Notes: generated by a model not told the origin, from the letters alone. 7,795 nt of DNA from Bacillota bacterium (GCA_017578085.1 PKQR01000106.1:1-7795), one strand, 5' to 3'. Shown: positions 1 to 6,204, numbered from the stretch's first letter. Made by a program: numbers and translations.

Positions 1-352
1 GCCCAACGCAGACCGGCTGGACAAGATCCTGTACAAGATTTATGATGTGCGGCCGGAAACCTACAGGGATCTAGTCGGAATGGCCGGCGTAGGGGCCAGC
101 ACCCTACGGGCTCTCGCCATGGTGGCTGAAGTCGTCTACGGTGCCAAGCCTAGCCGCGAGGACCCGGTGCGCTATAGCTTCGCCCACGGCGGCAAGGACG
201 GCCACCCGCGCCCCGTAAACCGGCGCGACTACGACACCTCTATCCGCGTGCTCCAGCAGGCCATCGAGCAGGCGCGCCTCGGCAACCGGGAGAAGCTGGA
301 GACGTTGCAGCGCCTGGCTAAGTGGGAAGAACGGATCGGAGTAGCCCCCTAG
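1..352 (+). CDS. DUF763 domain-containing protein, C-terminal fragment
   Basis: The open frame enters from the left edge (first full codon at position 2) and ends at TAG 350-352, leaving 116 residues. The fragment resembles the C-terminal part of DUF763 proteins, a family of unknown function found in archaea and scattered, often thermophilic, bacteria. A helix-hairpin-helix-like motif sits at fragment residues 24-40 (LVGMAGVGASTLRALAM), which suggests nucleic-acid contact. It is followed by the conserved block YSFAHGGKDGHPRPVNRRDYD at residues 58-78, which I take as the family hallmark. The rest is a charged helical tail (residues 79-112). A GTG at 47 could be read as a start, but similarity to the family extends upstream of it, so this is an internal codon of a gene that begins outside the window. 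No strong terminator follows: a 5-bp GC hairpin (382-396) lacks a T-run. Assignment rests on remembered family motifs; the biochemical role is not known. Confidence 0.8.
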   Translation, partial: PNADRLDKILYKIYDVRPETYRDLVGMAGVGASTLRALAMVAEVVYGAKPSREDPVRYSFAHGGKDGHPRPVNRRDYDTSIRVLQQAIEQARLGNREKLETLQRLAKWEERIGVAP

Positions 353-381
353 CGGATGCTAGGTGGGGTGAGGGAGGGGAC

Positions 382-396
382 GGGCGCGATACGCCC
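382..396 (+). other. Short GC hairpin downstream of the DUF763 gene
   Basis: GGGCG (382-386) and CGCCC (392-396) form a perfect 5-bp stem around a 5-base loop, 30 bases after the DUF763 stop codon. No T-tract follows, so it is at best a weak or factor-assisted transcription end for that gene. It may equally be chance in GC-rich DNA. Confidence 0.3.
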
Positions 397-400
397 ACTC

Positions 401-440
401 GATAACGCTTGATTATGATCGATAACGCTCGATTATGAGT
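401..440. repeat. Two-copy 20-bp tandem direct repeat
   Basis: Two adjacent 20-bp units, 401-420 and 421-440, both begin GATAACGCT and continue GATTATGA; 17 of 20 positions match (differences at 410/430, 419/439 and 420/440). Around the junction, TTAT (413-416) and ATAA (422-425) flank GATCG, giving short dyad symmetry. The units are AT-rich, unlike the surrounding DNA, and lie between two convergent gene ends directly beside the barrel-gene terminator. That position does not fit an operator for either neighbour. A duplicated protein-binding site, a replication slippage product or a small insertion scar are all possible. Confidence 0.75.
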
Positions 441-474
441 AAAAAAAGAGCACCGCCCGTGGGGGCGGTGCTCT
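441..474 (-). terminator. Rho-independent terminator of the barrel-protein gene
   Basis: AGAGCACCGCCC (447-458) and GGGCGGTGCTCT (463-474) form a perfect 12-bp stem with a 4-base loop. On the minus strand the stem is followed by seven T residues (A-tract 441-447 on the plus strand; the stem's outermost base is the last of these). The structure starts 14 bases after the TAA stop (489-491) of the minus-strand gene, the standard position. The plus-strand side lacks a T-run, so termination should mainly serve the minus strand. A 6-bp inverted repeat, GTAACG (475-480) and CGTTAC (487-492), sits between the stem and the stop codon. Confidence 0.93.
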
Positions 475-488
475 GTAACGTCGTCCCG

Positions 489-1115
489 TTACAGATCGTA
501 GCCGACGCCGAGCAGCAGATGGTAGCCCGTGACTGGCGCGTAAATCTCATGTACAGGGTCAGGGTACGTCAGGTGGACTATAGCTGTGGTGACTTTACCC
601 TCAACGATGTAAGAGAAACCTTTCCCAATGTCACGCCTGTACCCGACCGCAGCCTGGAGTCCGATACCTCCAACACGCATCGAAGGGCTTCCGAGCTCGC
701 CGATTAAGTACCCATTCACCGTGCCCTCCGGATGCACGATAACCGGACCGGCACCGAGGCGCCCTTCCCACGGTCCCCACTTCTGAACGTGGTTCATCAG
801 GAGAAAGTTGAATCCGTCGCTCATGTTGAAACCCTGAACATCGGGCGTATCGTATCCCATGTACACCTTATCGTGCAACAACTCTACCTCGATTTGGCCC
901 CAGCGAATACGTGCAACATAATACCAGGCGTCCTTGCTGAAGGGCCGCGTTTCCCACTTCGGATCAGTGATGAGATGCCCGCCGACTTGGATGGGCTGCG
1001 AGGAATGCCAGGAATTGCCCAGAAACAAGTCGACACCAACGGTGTTGGCAGAGGCCGGTACCGCCGCCACTATGAGCAGCAAAATGAGCAGTAGCGACAG
1101 TGTGACACTCTTCAC
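489..1115 (-). CDS. Secreted small protein, predicted outer-membrane beta-barrel
   Basis: The 208-residue product starts at GTG 1115-1113, behind an AAGGGAGGG Shine-Dalgarno site (1127-1135, 11-base spacer). Residues 1-23 are a clear Sec signal peptide: K2, a hydrophobic core around 6-19, and a signal peptidase I site ASA|NT after residue 23. The mature part has no hydrophobic helix. It has repeated alternating hydrophobic/polar stretches near residues 25-36, 63-71, 73-82, 101-110, 116-128, 149-160, 166-180 and 197-208, separated by Gly/Pro/Asp turns, and ends at Leu in GYHLLLGVGYDL. That pattern and length suit a small, roughly eight-stranded barrel of the OmpA/OmpW/PagL size class. A conserved-looking ELLHDKVYMG segment (78-87) could be a family motif I cannot name. 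The gene has its own promoter and terminator and about 50-53% G+C in sampled lines, well below its neighbours, suggesting transfer. Function unknown; an enzyme or porin role cannot be told apart. Confidence 0.8.
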   Translation of the reverse strand: MKSVTLSLLLILLLIVAAVPASANTVGVDLFLGNSWHSSQPIQVGGHLITDPKWETRPFSKDAWYYVARIRWGQIEVELLHDKVYMGYDTPDVQGFNMSDGFNFLLMNHVQKWGPWEGRLGAGPVIVHPEGTVNGYLIGELGSPSMRVGGIGLQAAVGYRRDIGKGFSYIVEGKVTTAIVHLTYPDPVHEIYAPVTGYHLLLGVGYDL

Positions 1116-1147
1116 CCCAAATCGTACCCTCCCTTAAGTCTTACAAC

Positions 1148-1177
1148 ACAGATCACACCTTATTTTGCAGGATCTGT
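1148..1177. promoter_or_regulatory. 7-bp inverted repeat overlapping the barrel promoter, candidate operator
   Basis: ACAGATC (1148-1154) and GATCTGT (1171-1177) are perfect inverted copies separated by 16 bases, a centre-to-centre distance of 23 bp. One arm covers half of the -35 box and the other overlaps the -10 box, so a dimeric protein bound here would block RNA polymerase. No regulator gene is adjacent. A 7-bp match can occur by chance, but its registration with both promoter elements makes a repressor site reasonable. Confidence 0.45.
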
Positions 1178-1180
1178 CAA
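1152..1180 (-). promoter_or_regulatory. Sigma-70/sigma-A type promoter for the barrel-protein gene
   Basis: Read on the minus strand, a perfect -35 box TTGACA (1180-1175) is followed after exactly 17 bases by TGTGAT (1157-1152), a four-of-six match to the -10 consensus. Transcription should begin near 1144, leaving a short leader of about 30 bases with the Shine-Dalgarno site 1135-1127. This is the clearest promoter in the window. Confidence 0.8.
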
Positions 1181-1434
1181 CACTTGGTACACTATCCGAT
1201 GGCGTCAAGCCACTGTCGCACTGAGGCGGATAAATTCCCGACCTCACCGTTGCTCACGAGGCCGCAGCCGTCCCGCCCCGTGACGTCACTACGATGCAGT
1301 TGTTCCAGCGTTCGCGTCGCGTTACTGGGACCTGTGGAATGAGTTTGACGCGTGCGCCAGCCCACCCGGCGTACAAAAGGTGAAACGGGGAATGTAGTTG
1401 CTCGCCTACCCCTACCAGTCATTTGTGGCTACGT
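1181..1434. other. Gene-free gap between the transporter operon and the barrel gene
   Basis: No convincing gene is seen in these 254 bases. A 76-codon minus-strand frame (1192-1422) lacks a ribosome-binding site and uses codons poor in third-position G/C, unlike neighbouring genes. The gap contains a perfect 10-bp palindrome, GTGACGTCAC (1280-1289). I found no stem followed by a T-run, so how the upstream minus-strand operon terminates is unclear; read-through towards the barrel gene is possible. Confidence 0.6.
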
Positions 1435-2355
1435 CTACGTCTTTGTCCTGGGATCCAGCGCGTCCCGCAGGCCGTCGCCCAGGAGGTTGAAGGCGTAGAC
1501 GGTGATGAGGATGGCTACGCCGGGCGCGAACACGAGATGCGGGGCGATGTAGATGTACTGACGGGCGTAATTCATCATGGAACCCCAGGTGGGCGTGGGC
1601 GGCTGGGCGCCAAGGCCCAGGAAGGAGAGGGCCGTCTCCGCCATGATGGCGCCGGCGATGCCCATGGTCAGGCTGACCATGATGGGCGCCGTCACCTGCG
1701 GCAGGATATGGCGAAACACGATGCGCCCGGTGGAGCAGCCGATGGCCCGGGCGGCTTCGACGAATTGCTGCTCCCGGATGGTGAGCACCTGCCCGCGGAT
1801 GAGCCGGCACATGTCGGCCCAGCCGACAAAACCCAGCGCGATGAAAACGGTGTAAATGCCAGGCCCGATGGCCACAGAGATGGCGATGGCCACAAACAGG
1901 CTCGGCAGGGCGTCGACGATTTCGGACAGCCGCATCACCAGCATGTCGACCCACGTACCTGCAAAGTAGCCGGCCAGGGCGCCGAGGCCGACCCCGAGGA
2001 TCAGGGTGACGACCCGGGAGGTAAGACCGACGGTGAGGGAGATGCGGGCCCCGTACACGATGCGGCTGAATACATCCCGCCCCGACGCATCCGTCCCCAG
2101 CCAGTGCTCCTTGCTGGGCGGCTGCAGGCGGTTGCGCAGGTTGTAGTCGGTGACGGGGTCATAGGGCGCGATCCAAGGGGCCAAGACAGCCACCAGCGCC
2201 AGGAGGAGCACGAGTACAAGGCCGACCATCGCCACCCGGTCCCGCCGCAGCCGCCGCCAGGCCATGGCCAACTGGGTTTCGCCCAGGTACACGTTGCCTG
2301 TCGCTGCCGTTTCCGCGGCCGTCACAAGGTTGCCGGATGATTTGCCAGAGGTCAT
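1435..2355 (-). CDS. Peptide-type ABC transporter permease, DppC/OppC-like
   Basis: This 306-residue inner-membrane subunit would pair with the upstream permease to form the channel of a dipeptide/oligopeptide/nickel-type importer. A polar N-terminal extension (1-40) precedes the first membrane helix (43-63). The DppC-type signature LGTDASGRDVFSRIVYGARISL spans 86-107. Further helices lie near 113-133, 151-182, 222-247 and 276-293. The EAA loop that docks on the ATPase is at 200-220 (EAARAIGCS, ending FRHILPQ). The C-terminal block includes LSFLGLGAQPPTPTWGSM (243-260) and ends LLGDGLRDALDPR. Length is normal for the family. ATG 2355-2353 follows a GGGAGGA site (2365-2371, 9-base spacer), 44 bases after the partner permease, so the two are surely co-transcribed. 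No ATPase gene follows. The substrate cannot be read from this subunit. Confidence 0.95.
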   Translation of the reverse strand: MTSGKSSGNLVTAAETAATGNVYLGETQLAMAWRRLRRDRVAMVGLVLVLLLALVAVLAPWIAPYDPVTDYNLRNRLQPPSKEHWLGTDASGRDVFSRIVYGARISLTVGLTSRVVTLILGVGLGALAGYFAGTWVDMLVMRLSEIVDALPSLFVAIAISVAIGPGIYTVFIALGFVGWADMCRLIRGQVLTIREQQFVEAARAIGCSTGRIVFRHILPQVTAPIMVSLTMGIAGAIMAETALSFLGLGAQPPTPTWGSMMNYARQYIYIAPHLVFAPGVAILITVYAFNLLGDGLRDALDPRTKT

Positions 2356-2399
2356 CGTCGCGTGTCCTCCCGTCCGCCTTTACGTCATGTGGTTGCGCC

Positions 2400-3326
2400 T
2401 CAGTCATACCGCACCCGCGGGTCGATAAGGACGTACAAGCCGTCCAAGAGCACGTTGACGCCTACAAACACCACCGCCTGGAACAAAAACGCCCCCATGA
2501 CCACCGGCAGATCCCGGGCGAACACGGCGTCCAGCGTGTAGCTGCCGATGCCGGGCAGGGCAAAGATGGTTTCCGTCAATGCCGATCCGACCAGCAGGCT
2601 CCCCAAGGACCCGCCCAGGGCGGTGACGATGGGAATCATCGCGTTGCGCAGGGCGTGCTTGTACACGATGACCCGTTGGCTCAAGCCTTTGGCCCTGGCG
2701 GTGCGGATGTAGTCCTGGTCCAGCACTTCGAGCATCACGGCCCGCGACAGCCGCGCCTGAAACGCGGCGATGTTGGTGCCGAGCACGATGGCCGGCAAGA
2801 GGTAGTGGCGCCAGCTCCCGTCGCCGATGCCCGAAACCGGCAGCCACCCGAGCCACACGCCGAAGATGTACTGCAGTGCCAGCCCCTGGAAAATGACCGG
2901 CGTACAGACTCCGATGAGCGACACGTTGCGCAAGGCGGCGTCAATCCACGTGCCCTTATGGACCGCCGCCCACACGCCGGCGGGGATGCCGAGCACGATG
3001 GCGATGGCGAGGGAAAATAGCGACAGCCGCAGCGTCACGGGAAACCGCGCCTGGATGCTCTCCGTAATGGACCGGCGATTCAGGAACGAGCGGCCCAGGT
3101 CGCCTTTGAGCGCCCGGCCAACCCACGTCGCGTACTGGACGGGCAGGGGCTTGTCCAAGCCCAGCTCCGCCCGGATGAGGGCCACCGTCTCGGGGGAAGC
3201 GCGCTCGCCCACCACCGAGAGCACCGGGTCCCCGGGCACGATGAAAAACAGGATAAAGGTGAAAAGCGATACGCCAAACAGCACCGGCACCACCAGCAAG
3301 AGGCGCCGGATGAAGTAGCGCGACAT
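2400..3326 (-). CDS. Peptide-type ABC transporter permease, DppB/OppB-like
   Basis: This 308-residue inner-membrane subunit begins with the typical MSRYFIRRLLLVVPVLFGVS and the first membrane helix (9-30), followed by the family's PGDP motif (31-34). A periplasmic segment (35-97) includes ELGLDKPLPVQYATWVG (54-70) and GDLGRSF (75-81). Helices follow near 101-122, 134-160, 175-195, 230-250 and 275-300. The EAA loop lies at about 206-226 (DYIRTARAKGLS, then YKHALRNA), and the protein ends VLIDPRVRYD, all standard. The frame stays open 21 codons upstream to 3389. I place the start at ATG 3326-3324 because it has an AAAGGGAGGA site (3330-3339) just upstream and matches the usual N-terminus. The gap from the binding-protein stop is 139 bases of very GC-rich DNA with a 10-bp direct repeat (3361-3370 and 3413-3422), which might tune downstream expression. 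Confidence 0.95.
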   Translation of the reverse strand: MSRYFIRRLLLVVPVLFGVSLFTFILFFIVPGDPVLSVVGERASPETVALIRAELGLDKPLPVQYATWVGRALKGDLGRSFLNRRSITESIQARFPVTLRLSLFSLAIAIVLGIPAGVWAAVHKGTWIDAALRNVSLIGVCTPVIFQGLALQYIFGVWLGWLPVSGIGDGSWRHYLLPAIVLGTNIAAFQARLSRAVMLEVLDQDYIRTARAKGLSQRVIVYKHALRNAMIPIVTALGGSLGSLLVGSALTETIFALPGIGSYTLDAVFARDLPVVMGAFLFQAVVFVGVNVLLDGLYVLIDPRVRYD

Positions 3327-3465
3327 GCGTCCTCCCTTTCTGCCGCCGACAGGCGCCACCCCGCCGGCAGAGCAGGCGCCCACAGACAACGGCGTCCGTC
3401 GGCGACCTGGCTCCGCCGGCAGGGCCCGACATCAAAGGCCGGCCGGTACTCCCCGGGGCCAAGCG

Positions 3466-5106
3466 CTACTCGGCCAACCAGACGCCGGTCATCTTGTCGG
3501 CGTTGAAGATGCGGTACAGCTGGTACCCCCGCACTTCCGGCCGGGTGACGACCCACGTCTGGCCGTAGAACAAGAACACCCGCGGCGCCTGCTCGAGGAC
3601 CAAGTCCTCAATCTGGTGGTACAGCGCGATCCGCTCATCCCGGTCCGCCGTCCGCTGGGCCAGCTCGATGAGGCGGTCCACCTCCGGGTGGCTGAAGCTG
3701 GTCCGGTTTCCGCCGGCGCCGAAGTTGTCGCTGTGGAAGAGCGGGTACAGGTAATTCTCCGCGTCCGGGTAGTCAGCACCCCAGGAGGCGTAGAAGGCGT
3801 CGATGGCGTTGCGGGTCGTGTCGGCCAGCATGGCGCTGAAGTCCCGCAGCACGATCTCCATGCGGATGCCCGCCGCGGCCATCATCTGCTGGATCGGTTC
3901 AAACAGCTGCACGTTGACGTCGGAGTTGGCCATGTGCACTTCAAAGGTGAGGCCGTTTGCGTACCCCGCCTCCGCCAACAGCTGCCGGGCCTTCTCCGGG
4001 TCATAGCCGTAGCCCACCAGGTCCTCCCGGTGGCCATCCAGTCCGGGCGGGATGGGCCCTTTCGCTGGAATCCGGGTGTCCTTGACCACGGTTTCCGCGA
4101 GCAGCTCCCGGTCCACGGCCCAGCTCACCGCCTGGCGCACCCGCACGTCGTCGAAGGGCGGCCGGGTGGCGTTGAGGCCGATGAAGTAAAGCCAGAAATT
4201 GTTCTGGGTCTGGATGTAGTCCCGGTAGCGCGGGTCGGAGCGGAAACGCGGCAAGTCGGTGGCCGATAGGCCCACGGAGTGCAAGGTCCCGGCTTCAAAC
4301 TCCGCGATGAGCGTCGCCTGGTCGTTGATGACCCGGTACACGATGCCGTCCAGATACGGCCGGCCGTAGTGGTAGTTCTCGTGGGCCGCCAGCGTGATGC
4401 GGTCCCCGGGGTTAAAGCTCACGAACTTGAACGGTCCTGTGCCCACCGGTTGGAAGGCGTAGTCGGTGCGCGGGTCGGCGTACTTCTCGATCTCATTGCG
4501 GTCCACGATGTGTGCCGCCGGCATGCCCAGCATGCTCAGGAACGGAGCGAAGGGCTCAGCCAGGGTGATCTGGATGGTATAGGGGTCGATGACCCGGATG
4601 CCCGACACCTCGCTGGCTTCGCCGGCCATGAACTCCTTGGCGCCTTCGATGCGGTCCAGCACCCACGTGCGGGGCGACGCCGTGTCCGGGTGCAGCACCC
4701 GCTCAAACGAGTACTTCACGTCCTCCGCCGTGAAGTGCTTGCCGTTGTGGAAGTAGGCGTTGTCCACGAGGTAAAACGTGTAGGTGCGGTTGTCGTCGCT
4801 GATCTCCCAGCGGGCGGCCAGGTTGGGAATGGGGCGCCCTTCCGTGTCGAAACCGATAAGGCCGTCGTAGAGCAGCGCGATGAGCATGCCGTCCACGGCC
4901 GCCACCGAGTACGCCGGGTCCAAGGTGGGCGGGTCGTTGGCGATGGCGCCCATCCACGTGCCGCCGTAGCGGGGCGTCTCGGCGACGGCGTTTCCCGCGA
5001 AGAGGGCACTCGCTGCAAGGGCTAGAACGGGCACGAGTACAAGGCCCCACAGCCCGGGCAGCGTGCGGCTCAACCTTGGACAAAACAGCCGGCCTAACCG
5101 TAGCAT
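3466..5106 (-). CDS. ABC transporter extracytoplasmic solute-binding protein, family 5 (DppA/OppA-like)
   Basis: This 546-residue protein captures peptides or related solutes outside the inner membrane and delivers them to the two permeases encoded downstream. The start at ATG 5106-5104 is set by an AAAGGAG site (5118-5124, 11-base spacer) and by the signal peptide; the frame stays open to 5301 but the extra 65 residues look non-coding. Basic residues in 1-15, a hydrophobic core at 20-36 and AVA|ET at 40-43 give a signal peptidase I site. There is no lipobox: the only early cysteine (C9) precedes the core. The mature protein carries the family blocks PNLAARWEISDDNRTYTF (94-111), FHNGKHFTAEDVKYSFERVL (119-138), VGTGPFKF (221-228), VRQAVSWAVDRELL (323-336), YDPEKARQLLAEAG (368-381) and SWGADYPDAENYLYPLF (441-457). 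Full length for the family. A free, non-lipidated binding protein fits a periplasm. The substrate could be dipeptides, oligopeptides, opines or sugars; sequence alone does not decide. Confidence 0.95.
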   Translation of the reverse strand: MLRLGRLFCPRLSRTLPGLWGLVLVPVLALAASALFAGNAVAETPRYGGTWMGAIANDPPTLDPAYSVAAVDGMLIALLYDGLIGFDTEGRPIPNLAARWEISDDNRTYTFYLVDNAYFHNGKHFTAEDVKYSFERVLHPDTASPRTWVLDRIEGAKEFMAGEASEVSGIRVIDPYTIQITLAEPFAPFLSMLGMPAAHIVDRNEIEKYADPRTDYAFQPVGTGPFKFVSFNPGDRITLAAHENYHYGRPYLDGIVYRVINDQATLIAEFEAGTLHSVGLSATDLPRFRSDPRYRDYIQTQNNFWLYFIGLNATRPPFDDVRVRQAVSWAVDRELLAETVVKDTRIPAKGPIPPGLDGHREDLVGYGYDPEKARQLLAEAGYANGLTFEVHMANSDVNVQLFEPIQQMMAAAGIRMEIVLRDFSAMLADTTRNAIDAFYASWGADYPDAENYLYPLFHSDNFGAGGNRTSFSHPEVDRLIELAQRTADRDERIALYHQIEDLVLEQAPRVFLFYGQTWVVTRPEVRGYQLYRIFNADKMTGVWLAE

Positions 5107-5391
5107 CCCATCCCCAACTCCTTTCGAATGATGAATTGCGCCACGGACACACTGCGTGCGCCGGTGCGGACAGTGTGTCAGAAATAAGTTTCCGATGATT
5201 ACATGGTTTTCCTTCAAAAACAGGGGCAAGCCGTGATAGGGGCCGGCAGCGGTCGGCAGGGGCCTGGGGACCGTATCCACGAGACAATGCGGCGCTGGCA
5301 CCAGGATCGGGCGCTTCGGGCGGGAAATATGGTTTCACAACCCAGCGGGCCTTGGGGAACGTCCTAAGGAGGACAAGACGGAGGTTACGCG
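5107..5391. other. Divergent intergenic region between the binding-protein and MscS genes
   Basis: These 285 bases separate two divergent start codons and must hold promoters for both directions. An AT-rich stretch (about 5181-5221) contains minus-strand TGTAAT (5199-5204), a fair -10 match for the binding-protein gene, but I cannot place a convincing -35 at 16-18 bases. No plausible plus-strand promoter stands out for the channel gene. Just before the channel start there are two purine-rich sites, AAGGAGG (5367-5373) and GGAGG (5380-5384). Only the second is correctly spaced for ATG 5392. Confidence 0.55.
5146..5179 (-). promoter_or_regulatory. 9-bp inverted repeat in the binding-protein gene leader
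   Basis: GACACACTG (5146-5154) and CAGTGTGTC (5171-5179) are perfect inverted copies separated by 16 bases, 39-73 bases upstream of the binding-protein start codon. On DNA this could be an operator for a dimeric regulator. In the transcript it could form a leader hairpin. No T-run follows, so it is not an intrinsic terminator. A nine-base perfect match is unlikely to be pure chance at this position. Confidence 0.5.
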
Positions 5392-6204
5392 ATGAACGGC
5401 ACGCTGTACGACATGGCGCTCAACGCGTCCACCGTGTTGCGTCACTACCTCACCAGGATAATCGAAGCCGCACCGGTGGTGCTCGGGGCGATCATATTGC
5501 TCCTCTTGTTTTGGGTGGGCGGGAAGTACGCGGCCCGCATGGCCGTGCGCGCCATCGCCCGCACCGGCGCGGAACCGCACGTGGTGCGGATCTTGGAGCG
5601 CACTATCTGGTACGTCTTCATCGGCTTGGGCGTGGTGACGTCCCTGGGCACCGTCGGGGCCGACCTGACGGCGCTGGTGGCCACGTTGGGGGTCGCAGGC
5701 TTCGCCATCAGCTTTGCGTTTCAGGACATCTTCGGCAACTTCCTGGCCGGCGTGATGCTTATGCTGCAGCGCCCGTTTAAGATCGGGGATCTGGTGTCGG
5801 TGGCGGGCGGCGAGGGCGTCGTCGAGGACATTCGCATCCGGGACACGCTCCTCCGCACGCAGGACGGGCGCCTCATCATCGTTCCCAACAAGAACATCCT
5901 CAACGGCACCATCATCAACTACACCGCCAAACCCGTCCTCCGGGTCGAGATCGAGGTGACCTCCAGCAAGGGCGAGAGCCTGGATGAGCTGCGGGAGAAA
6001 TGCCTGCGGAGCGTGGCCAACATCAACGGCGTCGCCAAAGATCCCGCACCCCAGGTACTGGCAGGCAAAGTGGCCGGCGGCGTGGTGACGGCTGTCGTTT
6101 CCTGCTGGGTGGACACCCGCGTGGGGGACTTCAAGGCCGTCACCGCAAGCATCGTGGAGGCGCTGCACAAGGGGCTGCCCGGCGCGAACGTGGTGCCGCG
6201 CTAG
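5392..6204 (+). CDS. Small-conductance mechanosensitive channel, MscS family
   Basis: This 270-residue inner-membrane channel would open under membrane tension and release ions and small solutes on hypo-osmotic shock, as a heptamer by analogy with E. coli MscS. Three membrane segments are visible: TM1 near 27-44, TM2 near 70-87, and the pore-lining TM3 near 92-125. TM3 has the Gly/Ala packing pattern LVATLGVAGFAISFAFQ (95-111) followed by the family FGNFLAGVMLMLQRPFKIGD (114-133). The soluble beta domain follows, with VEDIRIRDTLLRTQDGRLIIVPN (144-166) and INYT (175-178). The mixed alpha/beta C-terminal part ends soon after the final helix (GLPGANVVPR) and lacks the terminal beta strand of E. 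coli MscS; length is close to the E. coli protein (286). ATG 5392 is preceded by GGAGG (5380-5384, 7-base spacer). It is probably co-transcribed with the aminotransferase gene 56 bases downstream. Confidence 0.95.
   Translation: MNGTLYDMALNASTVLRHYLTRIIEAAPVVLGAIILLLLFWVGGKYAARMAVRAIARTGAEPHVVRILERTIWYVFIGLGVVTSLGTVGADLTALVATLGVAGFAISFAFQDIFGNFLAGVMLMLQRPFKIGDLVSVAGGEGVVEDIRIRDTLLRTQDGRLIIVPNKNILNGTIINYTAKPVLRVEIEVTSSKGESLDELREKCLRSVANINGVAKDPAPQVLAGKVAGGVVTAVVSCWVDTRVGDFKAVTASIVEALHKGLPGANVVPR

Noticed and set aside
435..707. 90-codon plus-strand frame across the terminator and the barrel-gene 3' end
   Set aside because: It reads through a strong terminator stem and opposes a gene with signal peptide, promoter and terminator.
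1192..1422. 76-codon minus-strand open frame in the gap before the barrel gene
   Set aside because: No Shine-Dalgarno site before its ATG, low third-position G/C unlike the neighbouring genes, and no recognisable motif.
1423..2340. 305-codon plus-strand frame opposite the DppC-like permease
   Set aside because: Long antisense frames are common in GC-rich genes. The composition (Gly, Asp, His, Arg, Gln-rich) is typical of a shadow, while the minus strand has full permease motifs.
3327..3389. 21-residue N-terminal extension of the DppB-like permease
   Set aside because: The internal start MSRYFIRRLLL is the usual family N-terminus with an AAAGGGAGGA site immediately upstream.
3325..4269. 314-codon plus-strand frame opposite the binding-protein gene
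   Set aside because: Shadow of a well-conserved family 5 binding protein; no ribosome-binding site or domain.
5181..5221. Promoter for the binding-protein gene around TGTAAT (5199-5204)
   Set aside because: A fair -10 match, but no acceptable -35 at 16-18 bases, so not listed as a promoter.
5107..5301. 65-residue N-terminal extension of the binding protein
   Set aside because: It would put a long polar segment before the signal peptide. ATG 5106 has a good AAAGGAG site and gives the expected family length.
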